Of a DNA stretch of 16,496 nt, positions 9,601 to 16,496 are shown in pieces. Source of the DNA: Saccharothrix sp. NRRL B-16348. Lineage in GTDB: Bacteria; Actinomycetota; Actinomycetes; Mycobacteriales; Pseudonocardiaceae. Position 1 is the first letter of the stretch; every line of letters begins with the position of its first letter. Made by a program: the position numbers and the translations under genes. The stretch spans positions 1-16,496 of the forward strand of contig NZ_LGED01000015.1 of assembly GCF_001280085.1 (NCBI RefSeq), in the 5' to 3' direction. A model generated the notes under the pieces. It was not told the origin of the DNA, did not search any database, and saw only the letters and a program-made list of their open reading frames with translations.

Positions 9601-12316
9601 GCGACACCTTGCCGGTGAGCGCCGCGCCGCCGTCGGGCAGGTCCACCACCGTGGTCAGCAGCGGGTGGTCGCCGGTCTCGGCGGTGGTCGGCCGCAGCCA
9701 GAACCGCTGCCGCTGGAACGGGTAGGCGGGCAGGGGCGCGGGCGTGATGCCGGCCGGGAACCGCCAGTCGACGTCGACGCCCCGGACGTGCAGGCGGGCC
9801 AGCGCGGCGCGGAACTCGTGCGGCTGGTCGCGGCGCAGGGTGCCGGTGACCAGGACGTCACGCCGATCGGCCGTCTCCTCGACCGCCGACGTCACCACGG
9901 GGTGCGGGCTGACCTCGACGAACACGCCGTGGCCGTGGTCGAGCAGGGTGCGCGTGGCGTGGTCGAACCGGACCGGTTCGCGCAGGTTGCGGTACCAGTA
10001 GTCGGCGTCCAGGTCGGTGGCGGGCGCGCCGGTGACCGTCGAGTACAGCGGCACGTCGCCGGGTCGCGGGGTGATGCCGGCCAGGTCGTGCCGGAGCCGG
10101 TCGCGGATGGCCTCGACCTCGACCGAGTGGGCGGCGTAGTCGACCGGGAGCGCGCGGGCGCGGATGTCGTCGGCGGCGCAAGCGGCCAGCAGTTCGGTCA
10201 GGTCATGGGTGTTGCCGGAGACGACTACCGTGCCGGGGGCGTTGACCACGGCGACGGTGAGCCTGCCGTCCCACCGTTCGAGGTAGGCGGCGGCACGCTC
10301 CGGGGACAGCGCCACGGACACCATGCCGCCCTGGCCGGCCAGCGACACCAGGGCCTTGGCGCGCCGGGCGACGATCTTCGCCGCGTCTGCCAGCGACAGG
10401 ATGCCCGCGACGTGCGCGGCGGCGATCTCACCTTGGGAATGGCCGACGACCGCGTCCGGGACCACGCCGTGGGCGCGCCAGAGCCCGGCCAGCGCCACCA
10501 TCATGGCGAACAGGGCGGGTTGGACCACGTCCACGCGGTCGAGCGCGCCGGAGCGCAGGACGTCGACCAACGACCAGTCGACGTGCGGTGACAGGGCCTC
10601 GGCGCAGGCGTCGACGTGGGCGTGGAACACGTCCGACGTCTCGTACAGCTCGCGGCCCATGCCGACCCACTGCGCGCCCTGGCCGGGGAACACGAACACG
10701 GTCTTGCCCGGGACGCCCACCTCGCCCGTGACCAGGCCGGGTGCGTTGCCGCCGGTGGCCAGCGCGTCCAGCGCGTCGCGGTCCAGGACGACGGCGCGGT
10801 GCTCGAAGTGGGTCCGGTTCGCGAGGGCTCGGGCCACGTTCGCGACAGGGGCGTCGACCCCCTTGAGGCGTTCGGCCTGGGCCGTCAGGGCGTGGGCGGT
10901 GCGTGCGGACACCAGCCACGGGAGGTCGGCGTCCACTGTGGACTCCGGCTCGGCCGGCACGTGTTCGAGGATGACGTGGGCGTTGGTGCCGCTGATGCCG
11001 AACGAGGACACGGCGGCGCGGCGCGGGCGGTCGGCGCGCGGCCACGGCGCGGGCTCGGTGAGGAGGGAGACGTTGCCCGCCGTCCAGTCCACGTGGTCGG
11101 TCGGCCGGTCGACGTGGAGCGTGCGCGGGAGCGAGCCGTGCCGCATCGCCATGACCATCTTGATCACGCCCGCGATGCCGGCGGCGGCCTGGGTGTGGCC
11201 GATGTTCGACTTGATCGAGCCCAGGCGCAGCGGCTCGGCGCGGTCCTGGCCGTAGGTGGCCAGCAGGGCTTGCGCCTCGATCGGGTCGCCGAGCGTGGTG
11301 CCGGTGCCGTGCGCCTCCACGGCGTCCACGTCCGCCGGTTCCAGCAGGGCGTTCGCCAAGGCTTGGCGGATGACGCGTTCCTGGGACGGGCCGTTGGGCG
11401 CGGCCAGGCCGTTGGACGCGCCGTCCTGGTTCACCGCGCTGCCGCGCACCACGGCGAGGACGCGGTGGCCGTTGCGGCGGGCGTCGGACAGGCGTTCCAG
11501 CAGCACCAGGCCCGCGCCCTCGGACCAGCTGGTGCCGTCGGCGGCGTCGGCGAACGACTTGATCCGCCCGTCCGGCGCCAGGCCGCGCTGCCGGGCGAAC
11601 TCCACGAACCCGGCCGGTGTCGCCATGACCGTGACGCCGCCGGCCAGCGCCATCGTGCACTCGCCCGCGCGCAGCGCCTGCGCGGCCAGGTGGATCGCCA
11701 CCAGGGACGACGAGCAGGCCGTGTCCACCGACACCGCCGCGCCCTCCAGCCCGAGCAGGTAGGACACGCGGCCCGAGGTGGTGCTGGTGGCGATGCCCGT
11801 GGCGAGGAAGCCCTCCAGGTCGGGCGGCGGCTGGGCGGCGTACCCCGAGGACCACACGCCGGTGAACACGGCGGTCCGGCTGCCGCGCAACGAGGTCGGG
11901 TCGATGCCCGCGTGGTCGAACGTCTCCCAGGCCGTTTCCAGCAGCACGCGTTGCTGCGGGTCCATCGCCAACGCCTCGCGGGGCGAGATCCCGAAGAAAC
12001 CGGCGTCGAACCCGGCACCGTCGGCGAGGAATCCGCCCGAACGCGCGTAGGTCGCGCCGGGGGTGTCCGGGTCCGGGTCGTAGGGGACGTCCCAGCCCCG
12101 GTCGGTCGGGAAGTCACCGATCGCGTCCACCCCGTCGGCGACCAGCCGCCACAGGTCGTCCGGCGACTCGACACCGCCCGGGTAGCGGCAGCCGATGCCG
12201 ATGATCGCGATCGGCTCGCGGGCGGCCTCCTCCACCTCGGCGAGGCGCTTGCCCATCACCCGCAGGTCGGCCGTGGCGCGCTTGAGGTAACTGCGGAGCT
12301 TGTCTTCGTCGGCCAT
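590..12316 (-). CDS. Type I modular polyketide synthase, two full modules plus a KS truncated by frameshift
   Basis: This 3908-residue cis-AT PKS subunit starts at ATG 12314-12316 with a typical N-terminal docking helix (residues 1-33, [18 protein letters not shown]...). It continues through two complete KS-AT-DH-ER-KR-ACP modules. A third KS opens at about residue 3819 ([11 protein letters not shown]) and runs normally to [10 protein letters not shown]. It then goes out of frame into RDLAA and a TGA at 590-592. There is no C-terminal docking domain, ACP or thioesterase, so this is not a natural end. The cause is a 25-bp tandem duplication at 583-632; the lost frame continues at 607-1. As written, the third module is absent and chain transfer would stall after the second ACP. 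An assembly error is an equally good explanation. Confidence 0.95.
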   Translation of the reverse strand: MADEDKLRSYLKRATADLRVMGKRLAEVEEAAREPIAIIGIGCRYPGGVESPDDLWRLVADGVDAIGDFPTDRGWDVPYDPDPDTPGATYARSGGFLADGAGFDAGFFGISPREALAMDPQQRVLLETAWETFDHAGIDPTSLRGSRTAVFTGVWSSGYAAQPPPDLEGFLATGIATSTTSGRVSYLLGLEGAAVSVDTACSSSLVAIHLAAQALRAGECTMALAGGVTVMATPAGFVEFARQRGLAPDGRIKSFADAADGTSWSEGAGLVLLERLSDARRNGHRVLAVVRGSAVNQDGASNGLAAPNGPSQERVIRQALANALLEPADVDAVEAHGTGTTLGDPIEAQALLATYGQDRAEPLRLGSIKSNIGHTQAAAGIAGVIKMVMAMRHGSLPRTLHVDRPTDHVDWTAGNVSLLTEPAPWPRADRPRRAAVSSFGISGTNAHVILEHVPAEPESTVDADLPWLVSARTAHALTAQAERLKGVDAPVANVARALANRTHFEHRAVVLDRDALDALATGGNAPGLVTGEVGVPGKTVFVFPGQGAQWVGMGRELYETSDVFHAHVDACAEALSPHVDWSLVDVLRSGALDRVDVVQPALFAMMVALAGLWRAHGVVPDAVVGHSQGEIAAAHVAGILSLADAAKIVARRAKALVSLAGQGGMVSVALSPERAAAYLERWDGRLTVAVVNAPGTVVVSGNTHDLTELLAACAADDIRARALPVDYAAHSVEVEAIRDRLRHDLAGITPRPGDVPLYSTVTGAPATDLDADYWYRNLREPVRFDHATRTLLDHGHGVFVEVSPHPVVTSAVEETADRRDVLVTGTLRRDQPHEFRAALARLHVRGVDVDWRFPAGITPAPLPAYPFQRQRFWLRPTTAETGDHPLLTTVVDLPDGGAALTGKVSLSTHPWLADHAVRGSVLLPGTAFLELAAHAATKVGAVAVRELVLEAPLVLDQDAVRLQVVVGPPDDAGLRSVTVHSHTTDEWIRHATGTLGDAPEPAKATPWPPPHGEPLDVTHLYDTFAALGYDYGPAFQGVAAAWRVGDEVHAEVEVPAEERFGLHPALLDAALHPIALMHPDGPAKLPFAFSGVVLRPTDARVLRVRLSGGPDTYSVTLSDPDGVTVASVAALSVRAFTDAPDDLFQLKWVPVTGDSAAETRHHVSNHLGDAPDAALAAAQEVLAAIQQEDRLVVVTRNAVAAVPGDVIDLAQATVWGLVRAAQTEHPGRFVLVDADDSWDGALADESELVVRRGVLLAPRLVRVDRALIPPDGPWRLEDVGTGSIDDLALVPRPELTGPLAPGEVRIALRAAGLNFRDVLIALDVYPGEALMGGEGAGVVLDVGPDVDRFRPGDRVFGLVPGAFGPVAVADHRVLAPIPDDWSFAQAAAVPVVFLTAWYGLVDLGRLRAGDRVLIHAGTGGVGMAAIQLARRLGAEVFATASPGKWDVLRGLGLADDHIASSRTLEFEQRFPRMDVVLNSLADEFTDASLRLLAPGGRFVEMGKTDVRADTGVDYTAFDIADAGPPRLGEILADIVQAFADGVLTPLPIDVRGVRDAVDVFRHMSQAQHIGKIVLALPAVLDGTVLITGGTGTLGRAVAEHLVARHGVRRLVLVSRSGGEVPELDADVRVVACDVSDRGQIAELVASIPDLTAVVHAAGVLDDAVVTELTPRQVADVFAPKARAAWHLHELTRHLDLAAFVLFSSASGVLGSPGQANYAAANTFLDALAVHRRALGLPAVSLAWGYWAEASGMTGHLSDADRQRLTRAGVVPLTTEHALDLFDAALAADRATVAPVALNLPALARTPVLPSALRGLVNRKPVKRPVHRGALADRLRSLPEAEQAAVVLDVVTANTATVLGHASPDAIDTRQPFKDLGFDSLTAVELRNRLGTATGLRLPATVTFDHPTPARLADYLRGEIAGTRREIAAPVVRAVDGDPIVIVGMGCRLPGGVESPDDLWRLVSDGVDAITEFPDDRGWDLGRLYHPDPDHAGTSYTRSGGFLADAAGFDADFFGISPREALAMDPQQRVLLETAWETFEHGGIDPTSLHGSRTGVFTGIWASGYGAPSDVEGYFGTGAATSVVSGRIAYLLGLEGVAVSLDTACSSSLVAMHLAAQALRTGECDLALAGGVTVIATPVGFTEFSRQRGLAADGRCKPFSASADGTSWGEGAGLVLLERLSDARRNGHQVLAVLAGTAVNQDGASNGLTAPNGPSQERVIRQALANAGLEPSDVDAVEAHGTGTSLGDPIEAQALLATYGAERSEPLWLGSVKSNIGHTQAAAGVAGVIKMVMALRHGRLPKTLHVDEPTPHVDWTAGDIRLLTEPVAWPETGRPRRAAVSSFGISGTNAHVVLEQAPDPVEPAVDGDLPWLVSAKSEPALREQIRRVREFAAHHPEVAIGRALAGRARFPHRAAILGSDVVSGVAGAPDRTVFVFPGQGAQWVGMGRELYASEPVFRDAVDECERALAPHVDWSLVEVLNGGELDRVDVVQPALFAVMVALARLWQSVGVEPDVVVGHSQGEIAAAHVAGALSLEDAARVVALRSKALVALSGRGGMVSLGLSADRAATYLARWGERLTVAVVNAPGSVVVSGDTDALDELLAAAEDVRARRLPVDYAAHSAQVEAIRERLLADLADITPSSARIPFHSTVTGEVLDTAGLDAAYWYRNLRAPVLFEQAARALLAEGSPVCVEISPHPVLVPALEEQDATTTGTLRRDQGGRADFRAAAARLFVLGVDVDWGVPSPSVGLPTYPFQRERFWLAPGGSGDVSGAGLDPVDHPLLGASVELPGDRAVVLTGTVSAATHPWLADHAVLGTVLLPATAFVELVAHAAGVVGCAAVEELVLESPLVLDGPVRVQVVVGVADETGRHPVEVRSQGQDDWVRHATGTLAAEPVAAPAFPSSWPPAGARPVDVHDLYDALAGAGYEHGPAFQGVRAVWRAGGEVFAEVSVDDAARYGTHPALLDAALQPLALLADTTGDVRLPFSLTGITVHRTGASTARVRLSGTADDGYSVALADDSGAPIVTIGSVTTRPMARQADDALFELDWIRRDGDPVTPDRVVAPGSVEEALALLHAFLAEDGDGRLVVHTRDAVAAVPGDHVDDLDGAAVWGLVRAAQAEHPGRFVLVDTDDSPPVVLDDEDQLAVRRGVVHVPRLVRTTAHAAVTGSLVETDTGDLDDLVFAETAETPLRPYEVRVRVRAAGMNFRDVLIALGVYPVAARLGSEGAGVVTEVGSAVTVLRPGDRVLGLLSGAFGPEAVADHRVLVPVPDGWSFARAAAVPVAFLTAWYGLVDLGRLGAGDRVLVHAGAGGVGMAAIQLARRAGAEVFATASPGKWDVLRGLGLADDHIASSRTLEFEQRFPRMDVVLNSLTGEFTDASLRLLADGGRFVDMGKADVRDVPGYRAFDLAEAGPERLGEVLAEVVRLLVAGELRVPPITAWDVRRAREAFRHMSQAGHVGKIVLTVPAPLDPDGTVLITGGTGTLGSHVARHLVTAHGVRKLVLVSRSGGTPVDLADADVTVVACDVGDREALARVVAGIPDLTAVVHAAGALDDGVIESLTPERLAGVRAAKADAARHLHELTRDRDLSAFVLFSSAAGVLGSAGQGNYAAANAYLDALAEHRRRQGLPAVSVAWGQWAQTSGLTGQLAEVDRRRLARSGVVPLSTEHGLALFDAALTAPEPTLVAAGLRVSALGDRPVLRALTRRRPARTSGVVRELGALPEAEQRAALVELITTHSAAVLGRTDGVDADRAFKDLGFDSLTAVELRNRLAAAVGVRLSATMTFDHPTPTKLADHLREVLLGVARRAVVPVAAAGADDPIVVVGTGCRFPGGVGSAADLWRLVSEGVDAIGDFPSDRGWDVARLYDPDGGPGTTYTRSGGFLDDVGGFDAAFFGISPREAVRDLAA
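915..6511 (-). other. PKS module B: KS-AT(methylmalonyl)-DH-ER-KR-ACP, fully reducing
   Basis: KS starts at residue 1936, with active Cys2104 in DTACSSS. AT is about 2430-2710, Ser2519 in [17 protein letters not shown], and YAAH again (Tyr2617), so methylmalonyl is predicted. DH is about 2779-3040, His2812 in [10 protein letters not shown] and Asp2966 in LLDAALQ; its second motif reads HGPAFQG where the other two modules have YGPAFQG. ER is about 3177-3467, [11 protein letters not shown] and Tyr3217 in GVYPV. KR is about 3472-3680, LDD, Ser3597 and Tyr3610 (QGNYAAAN). ACP Ser3762 is in GFDSL. The ER core is almost identical to that of module A down to silent positions, so the two modules share a recent duplication or gene conversion. 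Confidence 0.9.
2190..2420 (-). repeat. Near-identical ER segment, module B copy (pairs with 7866-8096)
   Basis: This block matches 7866-8096 at an offset of 5676 bp with only scattered differences. It includes an identical run of about 50 bases near 2292-2341. It encodes the ER part from the NADPH loop ([11 protein letters not shown]) through [12 protein letters not shown] and [16 protein letters not shown], the last two identical in both modules. Conservation of silent positions argues for recent duplication or gene conversion between the two ERs. Confidence 0.85.
6560..12217 (-). other. PKS module A: KS-AT(methylmalonyl)-DH-ER-KR-ACP, fully reducing
   Basis: KS is residues 34-455, active Cys201 in DTACSSS, with EAHGTGT and SNIGHTQ histidines. 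AT is about 538-832, Ser627 in GHSQGE. It has [11 protein letters not shown] and YAAH (Tyr727-His730), a variant of the methylmalonyl YASH motif. DH is about 882-1140, His915 in [17 protein letters not shown], and Asp1068 in LLDAAL. A structural KR half follows. ER is about 1285-1575, with NADPH loop [11 protein letters not shown] and Tyr1325 in VYPGEA; a Tyr here is associated with a 2S methyl branch. KR is about 1580-1770, LDD near 1659, Ser1704 and Tyr1717 (B-type). ACP Ser1879 lies in GFDSL. All catalytic residues are present, so it should give CH2-CH(CH3). Confidence 0.9.
7866..8096 (-). repeat. Near-identical ER segment, module A copy (pairs with 2190-2420)
   Basis: This is the partner of the module B ER block, part of the ER of module A. 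The surrounding AT and DH regions of the two modules differ clearly more than this block does, so the similarity is patchy and not uniform over the module. Confidence 0.85.
12218..12316 (-). other. N-terminal docking domain of the 3908-residue PKS
   Basis: Residues 1-33 are charged and heptad-like, with [20 protein letters not shown] and then [15 protein letters not shown] leading into the KS. This is the usual N-terminal coiled coil of actinobacterial PKS subunits that accept a chain from another protein. It shows that this subunit is internal to the assembly line and has no loading module. It is the expected partner of the docking tail encoded just upstream. Confidence 0.85.
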
Positions 12317-12322
12317 GAACAG

Positions 12323-12575
12323 CTACTCCCCCGCGGTGCGGTGCTCGCCTGATCGGATGACCTGGGTACGGCGGTGCTCGTCGTCGAGGATGCTGAACAG
12401 CTCGCTGTCGGTGGCGTCGTCCAGGTCGTCCTCGGGCTTGGCGCGTTTGGCGGTCCACGACGCCAGCAGTGCTTCCAGGCGTGCGGCGACGGCGTCGTGG
12501 TCGGCGCTGTCCGTTCGGTCCAGAGTGGACTTGAGCTGGTCGAGTTCGGCCAGCAGCGGGTCCGGCGCGCTCGCG
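12323..12575 (-). other. C-terminal docking domain of the upstream PKS
   Basis: After the ACP comes a helical tail. It has a [11 protein letters not shown] helix, an [10 protein letters not shown] helix, then a short acidic stretch and a final [14 protein letters not shown] helix. This matches the class 1 C-terminal docking domains of actinobacterial PKSs, which dimerise and bind the N-terminal coiled coil of the next subunit. The very next gene begins with such a coiled coil, so the two proteins are the likely partners in chain transfer. Class assignment is by pattern recognition; specificity was not tested. Confidence 0.8.
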
Positions 12576-15500
12576 GCCAGCCGTTCCCGCAGGTGGTCGG
12601 CGAGCCGGGCGGGTGTCGGGTGGTCGAAGGTGAGCGTGGCGGGCAGGCGCAGGCCGGTGGCCGCGTCGAGCTGGTTGCGCAGCTCCACGGCGGTCAGCGA
12701 GTCGAAGCCGAGGTCCTTGAACGCCCGGTGCGGGCCGATGGCGTCGGTGGAGGCGTGGCCGAGCACTTGGGCCACAGCGCGTCGGACCACGTCCAGCACG
12801 TCGTGCGTCGGCTCGACTTGGCCGTTGGACCGGTCTCCCGCGCGGAGGGCTCGGACCAGCGACGGGGCTGCCGTGCGGCGGTCGAACCGGACCGGCGCCA
12901 ACACGGGTTCGCCCGCGGTGAGCGCGGCGTCGAACAGGGCCAACGCCTCGTCGGTCGCCAGCGGCAGCACGCCCGCGGCGGCCATCCGCCGCCGGTCGGT
13001 GTCGGTGAGCTTGCCGGTCATGCCGCTGGTCTGCGCCCACGGGCCCCACGCCAGGGACACGGCGGGCAGGCCGTTCGCGTGCCGGTGCGTGGCGAGGGCG
13101 TCGAGGAACGTGTTCGCGGCGGCGTAGTTGGCCTGCCCCGGCCCGCCGAGCATGCCCGCGGCGGAGGAGAACAGGACGAACGCCTCCAGGTCGCCGGCCA
13201 GCTCGTGCAGGTGGAGCGCGGCGGCGGCCTTGGGCTCCCAGACGTCGGCGAACCGTTCGGCGTCCAGCGACTGCACGACGGCGTCGTCCAGCACACCGGC
13301 CGTGTGCACGATCGCGGTGACGGGGTGCTCGGCCAGCAGTCGCGCCACGGCGTCGCGGTCGGCCACGTCGCAGGCGACCACCGCGACGTCGGCTCCGGCC
13401 AGGTCCGCGACCAGCTCGGCGGCGCCGGGCGCGTCCGGTCCCCGTCGACTGGCCAGGACCAGCCGCGTGACGCCGTGGTGGGCGACCAGGTGCCGGGCGA
13501 CCGCGCCGCCGAGCACGCCGGTGCCGCCGGTGACGAGCACCGTGCCGTCCGGACCGAGGGTGGACGGCAGCGGCGCGAACTCGACGCGTTCGAGGCGGGG
13601 CACGTGGACGCGCCCGGCCCGGACGGCCAGCTGCGGCTCGTCGCCGACCACCAGGGGTGGCCCGTCGCTGTCGACCAGCACGAACCGCCCGGGGTGCTCG
13701 GAGGCGGCGGAGCGGACCAGACCCCACACGGCGGCGGCCCGGAGGTCGGTCACGTCCTCACCCCGCACCGACACCGCGCCACGGGTGACCACGATCAGCC
13801 GGGCCGGGCTTTCGCTCGTCGCCAGGAACTCCTGCACCACGTCCAGGGTCTCGATCGGGTCGGTGGCGTGGTGGAGCCGGTCCTCGGGCGGTGCGGCGGC
13901 GGAGTCCGTTTCGTGCCAGGCGATCCGGTAGAGGTCTTGTCGCCGCGGTGCCGCTTGGGGGGCGCGGAGGGTCAGCGACTCGATGTCCGCGATGGGCTCA
14001 CCCGCCGGGCCGGTCAGGCTGACGCGGTACGTCTCGGTGCCGGTGGCGGTGAGCTTCACGCGCGCCTCCGTGTGACCGGTCGACCAGACCGTGACCCCGG
14101 TGAACGCGAACGGCAGCTTGGCGCGGTCGTCGGCGATCGTGACGGCCTGGAGCGCGGCGTCCAGCAGGGCGGGGTGCAGGGTGAACCGGTCGGCGTCGCC
14201 GGGCAGGCGGACGTCCGCGTAGAGGTCGTCGCCGTGCCGCCGAACGGCCCGCAGGCCCTGGAACGCGGGACCGTACCCGAACCCGGCGTCGGCCAGGGAG
14301 TCGTAGAAGCCGTGCAGGTCGACGGGTTCGGTGGGTGGCTCCGTCCACGGCGCGGGGGTTGCGGTGCGTGCGCCGAGCTGACCGGTGGCGTGCCGCAGCC
14401 AGTCACCGTCCGACTTCGAGTGGATGGCGATCGCACGGCGTCCGGCCTGATCGGGCGCGCCGACCGTGACCCGCACGTCGACCGCCCCGGTGAGCATCAG
14501 CGGCGCCTCCAGCGCCAACTCCTCGACCGCCGGGCAGTCCACCTGACTGCCCGCGCGCAACGCCAGCTCCACGAAAGCGGCGCCCGGCAGCAAGACCGAA
14601 CCGAGCACGACGTGCTCCGCCAGCCAAGGCTGGGTGGCCGGGGACAACTGCCCGGTCAACACCGCTCCCTGACCGTCCGCCAACTCCACCACCGCGCCCA
14701 ACAACGGGTGGTCGACCGTGCCGAGCCCGGCCGCCGTGACGTCGGTCGCCGTGGCGTTCACCAACCAGTACCGCTCACGTTGGAAGGCGTAGGTCGGCAG
14801 CTCGGCGTGCGCGGTGGGCAGGGTCCATTCCGCGCCCTCCACCCACAGCTTGCCGAGGGCGGCGAGGAGTCGTTCGGGCTCATCGTGACCACGCCGCATC
14901 ACACCGGTCGGCACGAGCGTGGGATGGGGACCGATCTCCAGGAACGTCGTCACACCGTTGGCACGCAACCACTCCATGCCATCCTCGAACCGCACCGCCT
15001 CCCGCGCCTGCCGCACCCAATACCCGGCGTCGAAAGCCCTGCCTGCGGAAGGGTCCCCGCCCAGGGGATCCCTGTTTTCAACGCTGGGATCCCTGTTTTC
15101 AACGCTACCCCAACGATCCGACAGAATCGTCGACACGATCGGGACCTGTGGATAACCGAACGACAACCCCTCCACAACCCGCGCGAACTCCACCAACATC
15201 GGGTCCATCCGCGCCGAGTGGAACGCATGACTCACAGCAAGCCGCCGTGTCTCGTGCCCCAAGGTCTCCCACAAGTCCGCGACCTCCAAGACCGCGTCCT
15301 CGTCACCCGAGATCACCACCGCCTCAGGCCCGTTGACGGCCGCGATCTCGACACCCTCGGGCAACGTCTCCGCCACCTCCGCCGAGGCGGCCCGGATCGA
15401 CACCATCGCCCCGCCCGACGGCAACTCCTGCATCAGCCGGCCACGCGCCGACACCAACGTGCAGGCATCCTCAAGACTCAACACACCGGCGACGTGCGCG

Positions 15501-16496
15501 GCAGCGATCTCCCCGACCGAATGCCCGATCAGGTAGTCCGGCTTCACACCCAACGACTCCACCAACCGGTAGAGCGCAACCTCGATCGCGAACAACGCCG
15601 GCTGCGTGAACCGAGTCTGGTCAAGGTCTGCGTCCCACAACGACAACCCGAGCCGGCCGCACACCTCGTCCAACGCCTCAGCGAACACCGGATACGTGTC
15701 GTAAAGACCCCGGCCCATGCCGCGCCACTGCGAACCCTGACCCGAGAACACGAATGCCGTCTTCCCAGACCGGGCTTCACCGATCGGCGCGTCACCACGG
15801 GCGAGAGCGTCGAGATCCGCCGCGAGCCTGGCCGGATCGGTGAGCGCGGCACGATACGGAAGCCGGGCCCGCGCGGCCAGAGCGGCGCCGACCGCCGGGT
15901 CACCCGCGAACTCGCGTAGCCGCCGTGCCTGCGCCCGCAACGCCTCCGGCGACTTCGCCGACAGCAACCACGGCACCGGGTCGGGAGCCTCGACCGGCTC
16001 GGCGGGCACGTGTTCGAGGATCACGTGCGCGTTCGTCCCGCTGATCCCGAAGGACGACACACCGGCACGACGCGGTCGCTCGACGTCCGGCCACGGCGTG
16101 CTCTCCGTGAGGAGCCGAACGTCGCCGGTCGACCAGTCCACGTGCGTGGTGGGCCGGTCGACGTGGAGCGTGCGCGGTAGCACACCGTGCCGCATCGCCA
16201 TGATCATCTTGATCACACCGGCAACGCCCGCCGCCGCCTGCGTGTGGCCGATGTTCGACTTCACCGACCCCAACCACAACGGCTCCGAACGCTCCTGACC
16301 GTAGGTCGCCAACACAGCCTGCGCCTCGATCGGATCACCCAACGTCGTACCCGTCCCGTGCGCCTCCACCGCATCCACATCAACCGGCGACAACCCCGCA
16401 TTCGCCAACGCCTGCCGAATCACCCGCTCCTGCGACGGACCATTAGGCGCAGTCAACCCATTCGACGCACCATCCTGATTCACCGCGCTGCCGCGC
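12323..16496 (-). CDS. Type I modular polyketide synthase, 5'-partial (KS'-AT-DH-KR-ACP-docking)
   Basis: This gene encodes one cis-AT PKS extension module that adds a malonyl unit and reduces it to an alkene. It enters at the window edge already inside a KS, so its true start is upstream. The Met codon at 16483 is an internal KS residue (in VNQDGASNG) and not a start. The order is KS C-terminal part, AT, DH, KR, ACP and C-terminal docking domain. There is no ER between DH and KR. The stop codon TAG is at 12323-12325, 6 bp before the next PKS gene, so the two are almost certainly co-transcribed. The AT carries an unusual repeat-containing insertion at about 15040-15110. The PKS identity is certain; the unseen 5' part could hold further modules. 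Confidence 0.96.
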   Translation of the reverse strand, partial: RGSAVNQDGASNGLTAPNGPSQERVIRQALANAGLSPVDVDAVEAHGTGTTLGDPIEAQAVLATYGQERSEPLWLGSVKSNIGHTQAAAGVAGVIKMIMAMRHGVLPRTLHVDRPTTHVDWSTGDVRLLTESTPWPDVERPRRAGVSSFGISGTNAHVILEHVPAEPVEAPDPVPWLLSAKSPEALRAQARRLREFAGDPAVGAALAARARLPYRAALTDPARLAADLDALARGDAPIGEARSGKTAFVFSGQGSQWRGMGRGLYDTYPVFAEALDEVCGRLGLSLWDADLDQTRFTQPALFAIEVALYRLVESLGVKPDYLIGHSVGEIAAAHVAGVLSLEDACTLVSARGRLMQELPSGGAMVSIRAASAEVAETLPEGVEIAAVNGPEAVVISGDEDAVLEVADLWETLGHETRRLAVSHAFHSARMDPMLVEFARVVEGLSFGYPQVPIVSTILSDRWGSVENRDPSVENRDPLGGDPSAGRAFDAGYWVRQAREAVRFEDGMEWLRANGVTTFLEIGPHPTLVPTGVMRRGHDEPERLLAALGKLWVEGAEWTLPTAHAELPTYAFQRERYWLVNATATDVTAAGLGTVDHPLLGAVVELADGQGAVLTGQLSPATQPWLAEHVVLGSVLLPGAAFVELALRAGSQVDCPAVEELALEAPLMLTGAVDVRVTVGAPDQAGRRAIAIHSKSDGDWLRHATGQLGARTATPAPWTEPPTEPVDLHGFYDSLADAGFGYGPAFQGLRAVRRHGDDLYADVRLPGDADRFTLHPALLDAALQAVTIADDRAKLPFAFTGVTVWSTGHTEARVKLTATGTETYRVSLTGPAGEPIADIESLTLRAPQAAPRRQDLYRIAWHETDSAAAPPEDRLHHATDPIETLDVVQEFLATSESPARLIVVTRGAVSVRGEDVTDLRAAAVWGLVRSAASEHPGRFVLVDSDGPPLVVGDEPQLAVRAGRVHVPRLERVEFAPLPSTLGPDGTVLVTGGTGVLGGAVARHLVAHHGVTRLVLASRRGPDAPGAAELVADLAGADVAVVACDVADRDAVARLLAEHPVTAIVHTAGVLDDAVVQSLDAERFADVWEPKAAAALHLHELAGDLEAFVLFSSAAGMLGGPGQANYAAANTFLDALATHRHANGLPAVSLAWGPWAQTSGMTGKLTDTDRRRMAAAGVLPLATDEALALFDAALTAGEPVLAPVRFDRRTAAPSLVRALRAGDRSNGQVEPTHDVLDVVRRAVAQVLGHASTDAIGPHRAFKDLGFDSLTAVELRNQLDAATGLRLPATLTFDHPTPARLADHLRERLAASAPDPLLAELDQLKSTLDRTDSADHDAVAARLEALLASWTAKRAKPEDDLDDATDSELFSILDDEHRRTQVIRSGEHRTAGE
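12326..12332 (-). promoter_or_regulatory. Ribosome binding site GGGGGAG for the downstream PKS gene
   Basis: On the minus strand GGGGGAG lies 9 bases upstream of the ATG at 12314-12316, and the TAG stop of the upstream gene lies between them. It fixes the start of the 3908-residue PKS, since the next residues form a docking helix. The placement suggests translational coupling, with no room for a separate promoter in the 6-bp gap. Confidence 0.7.
15065..15106 (-). repeat. Two 21-bp in-frame tandem repeats inside the malonyl AT
   Basis: Bases 15065-15085 and 15086-15106 are identical. On the coding strand each holds GTTGAAAACAGGGATCCC and encodes seven residues, SVENRDP, so the protein carries [14 protein letters not shown]. 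Each copy contains the palindrome GGGATCCC, and a degenerate relative (GGGGACCC, giving GGDPSAG) follows. The TTTTCAAC part is visibly AT-richer than the surrounding gene. It lies between VPIVST and DAGYWVRQ of the AT, where malonyl ATs normally have a short loop. Confidence 0.95.
16445..16496. repeat. Terminal direct repeat, right copy (52 bp, in KS)
   Basis: This is the right copy of the 52-bp end repeat, inside the KS of the 5'-partial PKS. If the ends are overlapped, the frame runs without a break from the third KS fragment at the left end into this KS, giving one complete KS-AT-DH-KR-ACP module apart from the 25-bp duplication. Confidence 0.95.

Larger units (their letters stand above)
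12590..16496 (-). other. PKS extension module: KS(partial)-AT(malonyl)-DH-KR(B-type)-ACP
   Basis: The KS part, to about 16005, keeps both catalytic histidines (EAHGTGT near 16350, KSNIGHTQ near 16245); the Cys lies outside the window. AT is about 15765-14880, with active Ser at 15518-15520 in GHSVGE and HAFH at 15218-15229, the classical malonyl-CoA signature. DH is about 14716-13940, with His at 14612-14614 in [17 protein letters not shown], and Asp at 14159-14161 in [10 protein letters not shown], so it looks active. KR is about 13560-12880, with a TGGTGVLG nucleotide loop, an LDD motif near 13285 (B-type), and catalytic Tyr at 13124-13126 in QANYAAAN. The ACP phosphopantetheine Ser is at 12698-12700 in GFDSL. 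A B-type KR followed by DH normally gives a trans alkene; that outcome is inferred. Confidence 0.9.

Noticed and set aside
15060..15110. Cloning scar or linker, because each repeat holds GGATCC
   Set aside because: The units are exactly 7 codons, in frame and repeated with a degenerate third unit, which a cloning junction would not give. A natural repeat is more likely.
12323..16483. Met codon at 16483 as the start of the partial PKS gene
   Set aside because: The frame stays open to the window edge, and the upstream codons read as KS (GSA before VNQDGASNG) in the other KS domains. The Met-for-Val reading is only the position where a gene finder would begin.
1..16496. A circular plasmid or phage, suggested by identical window ends
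   Set aside because: The shared 52 bp lie in the most conserved part of a KS, there are no replication or phage genes, and a repeat-induced assembly break explains it better.
1..16496. tRNA, rRNA, CRISPR array, insertion sequence, riboswitch, terminator or promoter
   Set aside because: Nothing convincing was seen. The whole window is coding apart from the 6-bp gap at 12317-12322.

Overview
The window is part of a type I modular polyketide synthase (PKS) locus from a high-GC actinomycete. GC at third codon positions is very high, and the docking domains, linkers and reductive loops are of the actinobacterial cis-AT type. The style would fit Pseudonocardiales (Saccharothrix, Lentzea, Actinosynnema or Amycolatopsis) at least as well as Streptomyces, but the genus is a guess. 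All real coding sequence is on the minus strand, and there is no stretch over 300 bases without a gene.

Layout in the direction of transcription (high to low coordinates). (1) 16496-12323: a PKS gene whose start lies outside the window. It carries the C-terminal part of a KS, a malonyl-type AT, DH, KR, ACP and a C-terminal docking domain. (2) A 6-bp gap, with the next gene's ribosome binding site running up to the stop codon. (3) 12316-590: a 3908-residue PKS with an N-terminal docking helix and two complete fully reducing modules (KS-AT-DH-ER-KR-ACP, both ATs methylmalonyl-like). It then enters a third KS and ends prematurely. (4) 607-1: the rest of that third KS, open in another frame to the window edge.

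The break between (3) and (4) is a perfect 25-bp tandem duplication at 583-632. Removing one copy restores the KS reading frame exactly, so the stop at 590-592 is either a real inactivating mutation or an assembly error. The intact gene would have continued past the window.

Co-linear reading: the upstream protein's module makes an alpha,beta-alkene from a malonyl unit and hands the chain through its docking domain to the second protein. That protein adds two methylmalonyl units, each reduced to methylene. The predicted stretch is -CH=CH-CH2-CH(CH3)-CH2-CH(CH3)-CO-S-. Loading module, thioesterase, tailoring genes and regulators are not in the window, so the product cannot be named.

Three structural oddities stand out: the 25-bp duplication; a 21-bp in-frame tandem repeat that adds about 20 residues to the malonyl AT; and a 52-bp identity between the two window ends, placed inside the same conserved KS segment and in the same frame. 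The last suggests the contig was cut, or falsely closed, at a KS repeat.
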